Position numbers and translations under genes: made by a program | Notes under the pieces: model-generated | The model's input: the letters and a program-made list of their open reading frames with translations, nothing else | The model's database searches: none | Told to the model about the DNA's origin: nothing | Assembly (NCBI GenBank): GCA_050875145.1 | Contig: JBNMLH010000005.1 | Coordinates: 1 to 64,000, forward strand | From: CAG-411 sp050875145 | Lineage (GTDB): Bacteria > Bacillota > Clostridia > Lachnospirales > Lachnospiraceae | Direction of reading: 5' to 3' | Length of the DNA stretch: 64,000 bases | Part shown: positions 53,394 to 61,601 of the stretch, in pieces | How the letters are laid out: each line of letters opens with the position of its first letter | Position numbering within the stretch: the first letter of the stretch is position 1

Positions 53394-53427
53394 TTGACCG
53401 ATTGTTACTACCGTAAGATATAATCGG
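53394..53427 (+). promoter_or_regulatory. MerR-type promoter of the alcohol dehydrogenase
   Basis: TTGACC at 53394-53399 and TATAAT at 53419-53424 are 19 bp apart. CCGATT (53398-53403) and AATCGG (53422-53427) form an inverted repeat around an inner TTAC-N4-GTAA. The over-long spacer fits activation by DNA distortion. Confidence 0.75.
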
Positions 53428-53443
53428 TTGTATAAAGCAGGTG

Positions 53444-53502
53444 AACGCAGGTAAATTGTTTGCGTTTATGAGTAAGTAGCAAAGCGGATTGCGAACATCC
53501 GC
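53444..53502 (+). repeat. Structured repeat element, copy 3 (3' part)
   Basis: Hairpin AACGCA (53444-53449) / TGCGTT (53461-53466), then the 33-nt box 53468-53500, which matches the other two copies in about 29-30 of 33 bases. The two upstream hairpins are missing. Here the element is transcribed as part of the 5' leader of the alcohol dehydrogenase gene. Confidence 0.6.
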
Positions 53503-53558
53503 AAAGAAATGATAGCATGAGAAAACAGAAAGTGCAAGAAGTTGAGGAGGAATTTACA

Positions 53559-54704
53559 ATGAACAAATTTACATTTTCTTATCCTACAAAGGTATATTTT
53601 GGTGAAGGAAGTATAGAGCAGGCTTTTCGTGCAGAGATGGAAAAGGTTGGAGAAACGATAATGCTAACTTACGGTGGAGGATCTATTAAAAAGAACGGTA
53701 TTTATCAAGAGATAAAAGAGCGTTTGGAACGGTTTGGAAAAAAAGTGGTTGATTTTTCCGGAATCATGCCAAATCCCACTTATGCTAAGGTACAGGAGGG
53801 TGCTGCCCTTGCACGGGAACAGCAGGTGGACTTTATTTTGGCTGTGGGGGGAGGCAGTGTGATTGATTGCAGTAAGGTGATTTCTGCACAGGCTGTTCTT
53901 GACGAAGATATCTGGGATATGGAGTATGGAAAAGGAAAATTCCCGGTAGCAGGGATTCCTATGGGAGCTGTTGTTACTGCGTCTGGTACCGGTGCAGAAA
54001 TGAATGCAGGTGCAGTAGTCACTTATGAGGAAAAAATATGGAAGGGAGCTATTTTTGGAACTGCGGCTTCATTCGCTGTCCTTGATCCAACTTATACCAT
54101 ATCTGTGCCACCTATGCAGGTACTATCTGGCGCCTTTGACACGCTTAGTCATGCAATGGAGACATATTTTGGAAATTCTGATGAAGATAATGTATCCGAT
54201 GATTTGGCACTGGCGGTTATGAAGAATACAGTGAAAAATATGCGTAGACTTTTAAGTGATATCCAGGATATGCAGGCAAGAAGTAATCTAATGTGGGATT
54301 CAGCCATGGCAGAAAATGGAATTTTAAAATGTGGAAGAGTGACTGATTTTCAGGCACACCAAATGGAACATCAATTAGGGGCATATACAGACTGCAATCA
54401 TGGACAAGGTTTGGCAGTTATTCATCCGGCGTACTACCGTCATATCGTGAAGGACGCTCCGAAAAAGTTTACAAGATTTGCAGCGGAAGTTTTTGGTACA
54501 GATTCGGCAGAAGCAGGAATTGATGCATTAGAAGATTTTATCAAGGAATGTGGATTGCCTACTAAAATGCAGCAGTTGAAATCAAAAGTTGAGATTACAC
54601 CGGAAATTCTCAGAAAAGTAGCAGATAGCACGAATCTGATCAAGAGTAATCCAAGAGAACTTGACCATGATGAAATTTATAATATTTTAATGGAATGTAT
54701 GTAA
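53559..54704 (+). CDS. Iron-containing alcohol dehydrogenase
   Basis: A 381-residue enzyme close in sequence to the 50676 gene: GGGSVIDCSKVISAQ, then GAFDTLSHAMETYFGNSDED and HQMEHQLGAYTDCNHGQGLA with the iron ligands. The start at 53559 follows GGAGGA; an in-frame upstream start at 53517 would add 14 residues and is less likely. It lies behind a MerR-type promoter and the repeat leader and before a gene for a secreted flavodoxin. Confidence 0.94.
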   Translation: MNKFTFSYPTKVYFGEGSIEQAFRAEMEKVGETIMLTYGGGSIKKNGIYQEIKERLERFGKKVVDFSGIMPNPTYAKVQEGAALAREQQVDFILAVGGGSVIDCSKVISAQAVLDEDIWDMEYGKGKFPVAGIPMGAVVTASGTGAEMNAGAVVTYEEKIWKGAIFGTAASFAVLDPTYTISVPPMQVLSGAFDTLSHAMETYFGNSDEDNVSDDLALAVMKNTVKNMRRLLSDIQDMQARSNLMWDSAMAENGILKCGRVTDFQAHQMEHQLGAYTDCNHGQGLAVIHPAYYRHIVKDAPKKFTRFAAEVFGTDSAEAGIDALEDFIKECGLPTKMQQLKSKVEITPEILRKVADSTNLIKSNPRELDHDEIYNILMECM

Positions 54705-54785
54705 GAAAGAGTAAGATGGAGAAATAACGTGGTTTCAATGAAGGTGTCAGCTTCTATAATAACAGAAAGGTATGGTGAATATAGA

Positions 54786-55961
54786 ATGAAACAGAAAAAA
54801 TGGATGCGTATCATGGCAATCGTATTTGCGGTGATTTTTGTGATAGGACAGGTTGCAATCCCACATATGGATGTGTTAGCGGCAGTCAAAGGAAAACGTT
54901 TAAATGTGAAAAAAGTCACATTAACGGTAGGTCAGACGAAACAGCTAAAAGTGTCTGGAGTAGGAAGGAATAAGGTAACATGGTCTTCTTCAAAAAATTT
55001 GGTAGTTACGGTAAGTAAAAAAGGTAAGATAAAAGCGAAAAAACCTGGAAAATCTGTAATTACTGCAAAATTCCCAGGAGGAAAATTAAAATGCAGTGTG
55101 ACGGTAAAGGCAAAGAAAACAGCTAAAAAGCCATCATCAACAAAGAAGCCTGCGGTAACACCAACACAAAAACCAACCGTGACAGCGACTCCAAAGGTAA
55201 CAAAAACCCCAACACAGGAGCCAACCGTGACAGCGACCCCAAAGGCAACGGAGGTACCAACGCAGGAGCCAATAGTGACGGTCATGCCAGAGGAAACAGT
55301 AACACCAACACAAAAACCAACCGTGACAGCGACCCCAGAGATAACAGAAGCCCCAACACAGGAGCCAACAGTAACAGCAACCCCAGAGATAACAAAAGCC
55401 CCAACACAGGAGCCGACCGTGACAGCAACCCCAGAGATAACAGAAGTCCCAACACAGGAACCAACCGTAACGCCGACACCTCAGGAAAATAAAATACTGG
55501 TTGCTTATTTTTCTTGGAGTGGGACAAGTGAAAGGATTGCAAAAAATATCATAGAACAGACAGGAGCAGATTCTTTTCGAATAGAAAGAGAAGTACCCTA
55601 TAGTTCGGATTATCAGACAACTGCATATGGGGATGCCAGAGTGGAGGCTGAAACAAATGCCAGACCTGCTATTAAAGATCCGCTAGAATCTATAGCACAA
55701 TATGACAAAATTATTATATGCTATCCAATTTGGTGGCATACGGCACCAATGACAGTAGGAACATTTTTGGAAAGTTATGATTTTACAGGAAAGACAATCT
55801 ATCCGGTTTCTCAGTCGGCATCTATGGATAAATCCCAGTATGCTCAGTCGGTTGCGTTTATAAAAGAATGTGCCAAAGGTGCTACCGTAGAGGAAGGTAT
55901 TTTTTCAAGAGATAACACAGCAATACAAGATTATATAAAAACAATACAGGAAATGGAATAG
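54786..55961 (+). CDS. Secreted flavodoxin with Ig-like domain and Thr-Pro repeats
   Basis: About 391 residues. Residues 1-33 are a Sec signal peptide (KKWMRIMAIVFAVIFVIGQ, LAA). About 34-110 form an Ig-like (Big_2) domain (KKVTLTVGQTKQLKVSGVG, then KPGKSVITAKF). About 120-230 are seven units of a 16-residue repeat of the form PTQEPTVTATPEITEA, encoded by 48-bp tandem repeats. About 236-391 form a flavodoxin (AYFSWSGTSERIAKNI, ICYPIWWHTAPM). Repeats probably act as an extended linker at the cell surface. Exported flavodoxins are unusual because the fold is normally cytoplasmic. The start at 54786 is chosen over 54729 because it begins the signal peptide. Confidence 0.87.
   Translation: MKQKKWMRIMAIVFAVIFVIGQVAIPHMDVLAAVKGKRLNVKKVTLTVGQTKQLKVSGVGRNKVTWSSSKNLVVTVSKKGKIKAKKPGKSVITAKFPGGKLKCSVTVKAKKTAKKPSSTKKPAVTPTQKPTVTATPKVTKTPTQEPTVTATPKATEVPTQEPIVTVMPEETVTPTQKPTVTATPEITEAPTQEPTVTATPEITKAPTQEPTVTATPEITEVPTQEPTVTPTPQENKILVAYFSWSGTSERIAKNIIEQTGADSFRIEREVPYSSDYQTTAYGDARVEAETNARPAIKDPLESIAQYDKIIICYPIWWHTAPMTVGTFLESYDFTGKTIYPVSQSASMDKSQYAQSVAFIKECAKGATVEEGIFSRDNTAIQDYIKTIQEME
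55148..55479. repeat. 48-bp tandem repeats in the secreted flavodoxin gene
   Basis: About seven copies of a 48-bp unit (CCAACACAGGAGCCAACCGT ...), coding the Pro/Thr repeat. Copies 2-6 are highly alike, so slippage or recombination may change the number between strains. Confidence 0.8.
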
Positions 55962-56018
55962 AGTTTCGAAGAAATACAAATAAAGTATAAAACCGTAGTG
56001 GAAAGGAGAAAAAATATT

Positions 56019-56693
56019 ATGAAGATAAGAAAAATAGTATCCCTGCTCGTAATTGCTATTATGACAATGGGATTATTGGCAGGATGCGGCGATAAAAATT
56101 CAGATTCGCAGAATACACAGGATACTTCTGCAATAAAAAATAGTCCAGAAAGTGAAGATACAAAAGAGAGTCCTTCTTCAACGGATGAGAAAAAAGATAA
56201 GACAGGGAAGGTACTTGTGGTATATTATTCAGCAACAGGAAGTACTAAGGCTGTGGCACAGGTGGTAGCAGATACAACCGGTGGTGATCTGTTTGAAATA
56301 GAACCGAAAGAACCATATACAAATGATGATCTTAATTGGTCGGATGATAATAGTCGTGTCAGTAAAGAACATAACGATGAAAGTTTGCGAGATGTAGAAC
56401 TAAAGACAACAAAGGTAGAAAATTGGGATTCTTATGACACGGTATTTATTGGATATCCGATTTGGTGGGCGATTGCAGCATGGCCAGTAGATAATTTTGT
56501 GAAAAATAACGATTTTTCTGGTAAGACAGTAATTCCGTTCTGCACATCGGTTTCATCTGGAATGGGTGAAAGTGGACAACTTTTGGCAGATATGGCAGGA
56601 ACCGGTACATGGCAAGATGGAAAAAGATTTAGCTCTGGGGCATCAAAATCGGAAGTGTCAGATTGGATAAAAGAGTTAGGATATACGAGATAA
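56019..56693 (+). CDS. Lipoprotein flavodoxin
   Basis: A 224-residue protein with lipoprotein signal peptide (lipobox LLAGC), a Ser/Asp/Lys linker and a flavodoxin domain from about residue 60: VVYYSATGSTKAVAQVV, then GYPIWWAIAAWPVDNFV and CTSVSSGMGESG. It is anchored outside. The start at 56019 follows AAAGGAG; the longer frame from 55998 is unlikely. It follows the larger secreted flavodoxin by 57 nt. Confidence 0.87.
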   Translation: MKIRKIVSLLVIAIMTMGLLAGCGDKNSDSQNTQDTSAIKNSPESEDTKESPSSTDEKKDKTGKVLVVYYSATGSTKAVAQVVADTTGGDLFEIEPKEPYTNDDLNWSDDNSRVSKEHNDESLRDVELKTTKVENWDSYDTVFIGYPIWWAIAAWPVDNFVKNNDFSGKTVIPFCTSVSSGMGESGQLLADMAGTGTWQDGKRFSSGASKSEVSDWIKELGYTR

Positions 56694-56729
56694 GTTCAAT
56701 AAAAGATGTTTTAGAAAGGATGTGTTGAT

Positions 56730-57347
56730 ATGAAAAAACGAGTAAAAGGCTGGCTTCGTATCGTAGCAGTATTTATGATAGCGGTACTCTTTTCAACCGC
56801 GTTAGGTGGAAATGCAGATGCGGCAACAAAAAAGAAAAAAGTAGTTGTTCTCTATTTCTCTGCCACAGGAACCACGAAATCCGTAGCCAAAAAAATTAAA
56901 AAGGCAGCAAACGGTGCTACGCTAATTGAAATAAAGGCAGAAAAACCATATACGGAAGCGGATTTAGATTATGGTGATTCAGATAGCCGTGTTACGAAAG
57001 AACACGAATCGGCAAAAAGTCCGGCTGTCAGTAAAGTAAGACCTAAGATTGCAAATTTGAAACAGATAAAGAAGGCAGTAAAAAAAGCGGACATTGTATA
57101 TATTGGTTATCCCATTTGGTGGGGAGAAGCACCTCATATCGTGTATACATTGGTAGAAAATACAAATTTAAAAGGAAAAACAGTTGTTCCGTTTTGTACA
57201 TCCGTAAGCAGTGGAATCGGAAAAAGTGGAAGTCATTTAAAGAAAAGTGCAATCATTTCTAAGAAAACGAAATGGAAGAAAGGCAGAAGTTTTTATGGAG
57301 AATCCACGCAAAAGACTGTGAATAAATGGGTAAAAACCATAAAATAA
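56730..57347 (+). CDS. Secreted flavodoxin
   Basis: A 205-residue protein with a Sec signal (KKRVKGWLRIVAVFMIAVLF, then ADAATKKK, cleavage near residue 33) and flavodoxin domain YFSATGTTKSVAKKI, GYPIWWGEAPHIVYTL, CTSVSSGIGKSG. It is closest in sequence to the lipoprotein flavodoxin upstream. AGAAAGG precedes the start. A terminator closes the three-gene unit. Confidence 0.87.
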   Translation: MKKRVKGWLRIVAVFMIAVLFSTALGGNADAATKKKKVVVLYFSATGTTKSVAKKIKKAANGATLIEIKAEKPYTEADLDYGDSDSRVTKEHESAKSPAVSKVRPKIANLKQIKKAVKKADIVYIGYPIWWGEAPHIVYTLVENTNLKGKTVVPFCTSVSSGIGKSGSHLKKSAIISKKTKWKKGRSFYGESTQKTVNKWVKTIK

Positions 57348-57396
57348 TAAGGATGAGAAAGACGGCTTGAAAAAATGCTAAATAGAAAAAACATTA

Positions 57397-57435
57397 CAAA
57401 ATCAGGATGCTTGATAGGCATCCTGATTTTGTATG
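57397..57435 (+). terminator. Terminator after the exported flavodoxins
   Basis: Perfect 14-bp stem CAAAATCAGGATGC / GCATCCTGATTTTG around TTGATAG. The T-run lies within the 3' arm. Confidence 0.8.
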
Positions 57436-57542
57436 TTTGTAAGTATGCAAAGTGTGTGGTGAAATGTGTGGCGGTTTTTTATTTATAGGATATTGCTTAC
57501 AATTATTTTTTATGTAAAAAAATAGTAGCATTAAAAAAACAC

Positions 57543-57596
57543 TTGACTATGGGGGAAAAATGATTTTATAATATCCTAGAGTTAGCTGAGACTAAC
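57543..57596 (+). promoter_or_regulatory. Promoter and candidate operator of the export/biosynthesis cluster
   Basis: TTGACT at 57543-57548 and TATAAT at 57567-57572 with an 18-bp spacer. GTTAG-N6-CTAAC (57581-57596) sits at the start site. No regulator gene is adjacent. Confidence 0.55.
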
Positions 57597-57674
57597 AAAA
57601 TGACGCAATTTTTCAATAAGAAAATTCATCTATTAACGAGAGTGAATTAATTAGTAGCATCAAGGAGGCAAAAC

Positions 57675-58373
57675 ATGTATTTACGTGTCAATGAAATTTC
57701 AAAAAGTTATGGTGTAGGAGAAGCAAAGACGGATATATTAAAACAAATTTCTTTAAAGGTTAAAAAGGGAGAAATGTGTGTGGTATTAGGACCTTCTGGT
57801 TCGGGAAAATCTACTTTGCTAAATATTATTGGAGCACTGGATCAATCAGACAGTGGAGAAATTATTGTAGATGGAAAAAATATAACAAAAATGAATAAAA
57901 AACAACGTTCTTTATATCGAAGAGAAAAACTAGGATTTGTATTCCAGTTTTATAATCTAGTACCAGATCTTACCGTTCGGGAAAATATTCAGGTATGTGA
58001 AAATTTAGCGAAAACCCCAATTGATATTAATGAATTAATTCAAACTTTAGGATTAGAAGAGCATCAAAATAAGTTTCCTTCGCAGCTTTCAGGTGGTCAA
58101 CAGCAAAGATGTGCGATAGCTCGTGCGCTGATAAAAAAACCAGAGTTACTTCTTTGTGATGAACCTACGGGAGCGCTTGATTATAAGACATCAAAAGAAA
58201 TGCTTGTATTAATGGAAAAAGTTAATAAAAAATATGGAATAACTATGATTATTATTACTCATAATGAAGCAATTAAGGATATGGTACATCACGTAATTAA
58301 AATTAAGGATGGAAGAGTTTCGAAAGATTATGAAAATAAGCAATTGATTCCAGCGGCTAATTTGGAATGGTAG
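57675..58373 (+). CDS. ABC transporter ATP-binding protein (MacB/LolD type)
   Basis: A 232-residue ATPase: Walker A GPSGSGKST, signature LSGGQQQRCA, Walker B LLLCDEPTGALD. It belongs to the group that pairs with FtsX-type permeases to export antibiotics, peptides or lipids. AAGGAGG precedes the start. It heads the cluster that includes the permease, thioesterase, oxidase and adenylating enzyme. Confidence 0.94.
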   Translation: MYLRVNEISKSYGVGEAKTDILKQISLKVKKGEMCVVLGPSGSGKSTLLNIIGALDQSDSGEIIVDGKNITKMNKKQRSLYRREKLGFVFQFYNLVPDLTVRENIQVCENLAKTPIDINELIQTLGLEEHQNKFPSQLSGGQQQRCAIARALIKKPELLLCDEPTGALDYKTSKEMLVLMEKVNKKYGITMIIITHNEAIKDMVHHVIKIKDGRVSKDYENKQLIPAANLEW

Positions 58374-58556
58374 TTCTGGAGGTGTAAGCAAATTGATGTG
58401 ATAACAAGGAAAAATGTCTACATGGTATCCAAATATTGGGCGAGATTGTGGGAGATTAAAAATAAAACAATTCGTAATGTGTTTGTTATCCTAACATCAT
58501 TTATAAAGCTACGAATAAAAAAGGCTATAGTTAGAGAAGTTGGAATGGAGGACATC

Positions 58557-60806
58557 ATGATTTTAAATAAAAGGATTAAAAGAAATTTAAAAAATAACCT
58601 AGGGCGTAACCTTGCCTTGTTTTTTCTAATTGCTTTGGGAATGTACTTTGTGGTTTCATTTGTTGGTTCGGCAGAGACTATTATGAATGGAATTGATTCG
58701 TATCAGAAAAAAAATAACGTGGAGGATGCGGAATTTTCTACCTTTCAGGCATTAACATCTGAGGAAGAAAAAGCGTTAGAAAAGAAGAAAATTACATTGC
58801 AAAAAATGTATTATCTTGATTTTAGGTTGGGAAAAGATAATACACTTCGTACATTTATAGTTCGTGAACAAATCAATAAAAATCAAATTGATAAAGGTTC
58901 TTTACCGATAGATGATAGTCAGGTGGTGTTGGAAAAACACTATGCAGAATCAAATGGATATAAAATTGGAGATACCATTGAGATTGCAAATATAAAATTT
59001 ACAGTATGTGGGTTAGGATCTACTGCGGACTATGAAAAGGTTCTTGAGGAAGATACTGATATAAATGTAAATAGCAAACGTTTTGGAACTGCCTTCTTTA
59101 ATCAAAAGGGATATGAAAAAATAAAGGATACGGGAAAACAAAATGAGGCGGAACGGTATTTATATGCAATAAAGACATCATCAGATTTTTCTACAAAGGA
59201 TACAAAAAACTGGTTAAAAAGTGAATTGAAAAATAATCAATTATTATCTTTTGTTGAGAAAGCAGATAATGCAAGGATGGGGAATGCGTCTGAGGATGTG
59301 GAAATGAACAAAGAAGGAGGAATAATTGGTGGAGTATTATTACTTATTATATTTGCGTATGTCATTTCTATTTATGCAGTTCACAGCATTGAAGAAGAAA
59401 GTACAATGATTGGTACTATGTATGCATTAGGTTTATCTAAGCGTGAGCTTATTGTACATTATATGTCCCTTCCGTTACTTATTACATTTTTAGGTGGATT
59501 GGTAGGAACTGCTATTGGTTTTACGCCTGTGGGAATTGGTGTTCAGGCAGCATCTACATTTGAAAGTTATTCACTTCCTGTTATGGATACAGTATATCCA
59601 TTATATTTAATTATTTATGGATTGTTTGTTCCGGCAATTATTTTCATAATTGTTAATTTTGGATGTATGAATAAGATGTTGGCAAGGGAGCCATTGTCAT
59701 TGCTTCGCAATGAAAGAAAACAGAGAAAAGTATCAAAAATAAATTTACATAAACTTTCATTTAATCGTTGCTTTCAAATACGTCAGTTTTTGAGGGAGAA
59801 GAGAAGTGCATTTGCTATGTTTGGTGGCATTTTCTTTGCTGTTCTTATGTTGATGATGGCATTAGATGTTCAGGTTTGTCTTTCTAATATGCAGGAGCAG
59901 AATGAAAAGGATGTAAAGTTTGATGAGATGTATCTGTTAAAGGCACAGCTGGATAAAATTCCGGAACAGGCGCAGGTGGGGTATATGAAGTCCTTATATT
60001 GTGAGACCCCAGAGGGAGAAAATATGAAAGTTAGTATTTTGGGGTTGGATGATAGCAATTCCTATTTTCCGAATATAAAGAAGGCGGATAGAAAGCAGAT
60101 TGTTATATCTTCTTCTGTTGCGATTAAATATAAGTTAAAGGTAGGAGACGAATATACCTTAAGGGATGAAAGCGAAGATAAGGATTATACATTTACAGTG
60201 GCGGATATTAAGCAGTATTCTGTTGGACTGTATGTATTTATGAAAATTGATGATATGAGAAAATTGTTTGGTGTGTCAAATGAACAGTATAATGTACTTT
60301 TTGCGAGTCAGAAACTTAATTTAAATTCGGAGTATATATATTCTACAACAAGTAAGGACGATATACGTGAGTTTTCTACTACGTTTATTGCCAGCATGCA
60401 GCCAATGGTAGTGGCGTTGTATGGTGTTTCCATTTTGGTATTTATTATTGTAATGTATTTAATGATGAAGGTAATTATAGATCGATCTGATTTTTCTATT
60501 ACTTTATTCCGTATATTTGGTTATGGCGATAGAGAAATACAGAAACTCTTTTTAAATGGAAATTTGATTACGGTTATTATATCTGGTGTAATTAGTATTC
60601 CGGTATGTAAGTATTTGATGGATGCTATGTGGCCGGAAATTGTATCTTATGTACCAGTAGGATTTGATATTTCCTTCCAGGCCTACCATTATATTTTGGT
60701 TGCAGCTCTTATTTTACTGAGTTATTTTGTAATCAATTTTATATTAAATCAAAAATTGAAAAAGGTAGAAGATTATGGAGTAGTATTTTTGAAAGGAAGG
60801 GAATAA
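58557..60806 (+). CDS. FtsX-type ABC permease (exporter)
   Basis: A 749-residue membrane protein with a first membrane segment near residues 15-35, a large extracellular domain, then three helices near 245-380, a second extracellular domain (about 455-630) and three final helices. This is the two-module layout of large FtsX-type exporters. The start at 58557 follows GGAGG; the preceding 159 bases (from a GTG at 58398) are in frame and could extend it. It is probably the product exporter of the cluster. Confidence 0.85.
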   Translation: MILNKRIKRNLKNNLGRNLALFFLIALGMYFVVSFVGSAETIMNGIDSYQKKNNVEDAEFSTFQALTSEEEKALEKKKITLQKMYYLDFRLGKDNTLRTFIVREQINKNQIDKGSLPIDDSQVVLEKHYAESNGYKIGDTIEIANIKFTVCGLGSTADYEKVLEEDTDINVNSKRFGTAFFNQKGYEKIKDTGKQNEAERYLYAIKTSSDFSTKDTKNWLKSELKNNQLLSFVEKADNARMGNASEDVEMNKEGGIIGGVLLLIIFAYVISIYAVHSIEEESTMIGTMYALGLSKRELIVHYMSLPLLITFLGGLVGTAIGFTPVGIGVQAASTFESYSLPVMDTVYPLYLIIYGLFVPAIIFIIVNFGCMNKMLAREPLSLLRNERKQRKVSKINLHKLSFNRCFQIRQFLREKRSAFAMFGGIFFAVLMLMMALDVQVCLSNMQEQNEKDVKFDEMYLLKAQLDKIPEQAQVGYMKSLYCETPEGENMKVSILGLDDSNSYFPNIKKADRKQIVISSSVAIKYKLKVGDEYTLRDESEDKDYTFTVADIKQYSVGLYVFMKIDDMRKLFGVSNEQYNVLFASQKLNLNSEYIYSTTSKDDIREFSTTFIASMQPMVVALYGVSILVFIIVMYLMMKVIIDRSDFSITLFRIFGYGDREIQKLFLNGNLITVIISGVISIPVCKYLMDAMWPEIVSYVPVGFDISFQAYHYILVAALILLSYFVINFILNQKLKKVEDYGVVFLKGRE

Positions 60807-60807
60807 C

Positions 60808-61515
60808 TTGAAAGGAATTATCTTTTCACATGCGGGAGGTTTTAGTTCATATTATCAGAATTTGAAGAAGCAGCTTGAAGAAATATGTCCACAGTTAGAA
60901 ATTGCAGTATTTGATTATCAGGAAAGGCATTGGATTTCTACAAGAAAAACAGGGTATCAAAATTTTTCCGATATTATTGAAACGGCAGTGGATTGGCTGA
61001 TAAATGATATTTTGGAGGGGGAGGAAGAATATTGGCTTTTTGGGCATAGTATGGGGGCGTATGTAGCTAGTGAAGTTGCTTTTAGAATGCAATATTTTTA
61101 TAATCTACCACCAAAATGGATTGGGATTTCTGGCCAATCATCACCTGTAAGGACTAAAAATGATCATGTAGAAGATACAGATCAAGAATTGCTTGTATAT
61201 TTACAAAGGCTTGGAAATTTTGAAACGGATAAGATGGTAAAAGAATATCTTCCAGAACTATTAAATATTATAAGAACGGATATGAAATTGTTGGCATCAT
61301 ACAGTTATAAGGAAAAATGCATAAAGTTAGAATCTAAGGTTTTTGTATTATATGGAGAACAGGACAAGGAAATTGATGAGAATGAACTGGATGAGTGGAA
61401 GCAGATTACTAGACTTCCTATTGAAAAAAGAAAGTTTGCTGGTGGACATTTTTATATACAAGAAAATATAGATGATTTATGCAAATACATAAATGAAAAT
61501 TGTATGCATCTTTAA
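60808..61515 (+). CDS. Type II thioesterase (GrsT-like)
   Basis: A 235-residue alpha/beta hydrolase that removes mis-loaded acyl groups from carrier proteins or releases products. IIFSHAGGFSSYY is the oxyanion region, the nucleophile elbow is GHSMGAYVA (Ser near residue 81), the acidic residue is in GEQDKE and the His in GGHFYI. It starts with TTG one base after the permease stop. Such enzymes are typical of nonribosomal peptide or polyketide clusters. Confidence 0.9.
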   Translation: MKGIIFSHAGGFSSYYQNLKKQLEEICPQLEIAVFDYQERHWISTRKTGYQNFSDIIETAVDWLINDILEGEEEYWLFGHSMGAYVASEVAFRMQYFYNLPPKWIGISGQSSPVRTKNDHVEDTDQELLVYLQRLGNFETDKMVKEYLPELLNIIRTDMKLLASYSYKEKCIKLESKVFVLYGEQDKEIDENELDEWKQITRLPIEKRKFAGGHFYIQENIDDLCKYINENCMHL

Positions 61516-61517
61516 GG

Positions 61518-61601
61518 ATGAAAGATATTTATAATTCTTTAAAGGAAATTAACCGAGGTTTTCTAAAAATAGAGGATCTTGTTAAAAGGAGGAAATTATG
61601 A
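61518..61601 (+). CDS. 27-codon ORF, possible microprotein
   Basis: It starts 2 nt after the thioesterase stop and its stop overlaps the next start as ATGA. The peptide is MKDIYNSLKEINRGFLKIED plus LVKRRKL; no Cys or Ser/Thr-rich core, so it is not an obvious precursor for azole formation. Only the tight fit between two genes supports it; it lacks its own good binding site, and translational coupling would be required. Confidence 0.35.
   Translation: MKDIYNSLKEINRGFLKIEDLVKRRKL

Noticed and set aside
61518..61601. Thiazole/oxazole-modified peptide precursor
   Set aside because: The 27-residue peptide has no Cys and only one Ser, so it cannot serve as a typical azole core; listed only as a possible microprotein.
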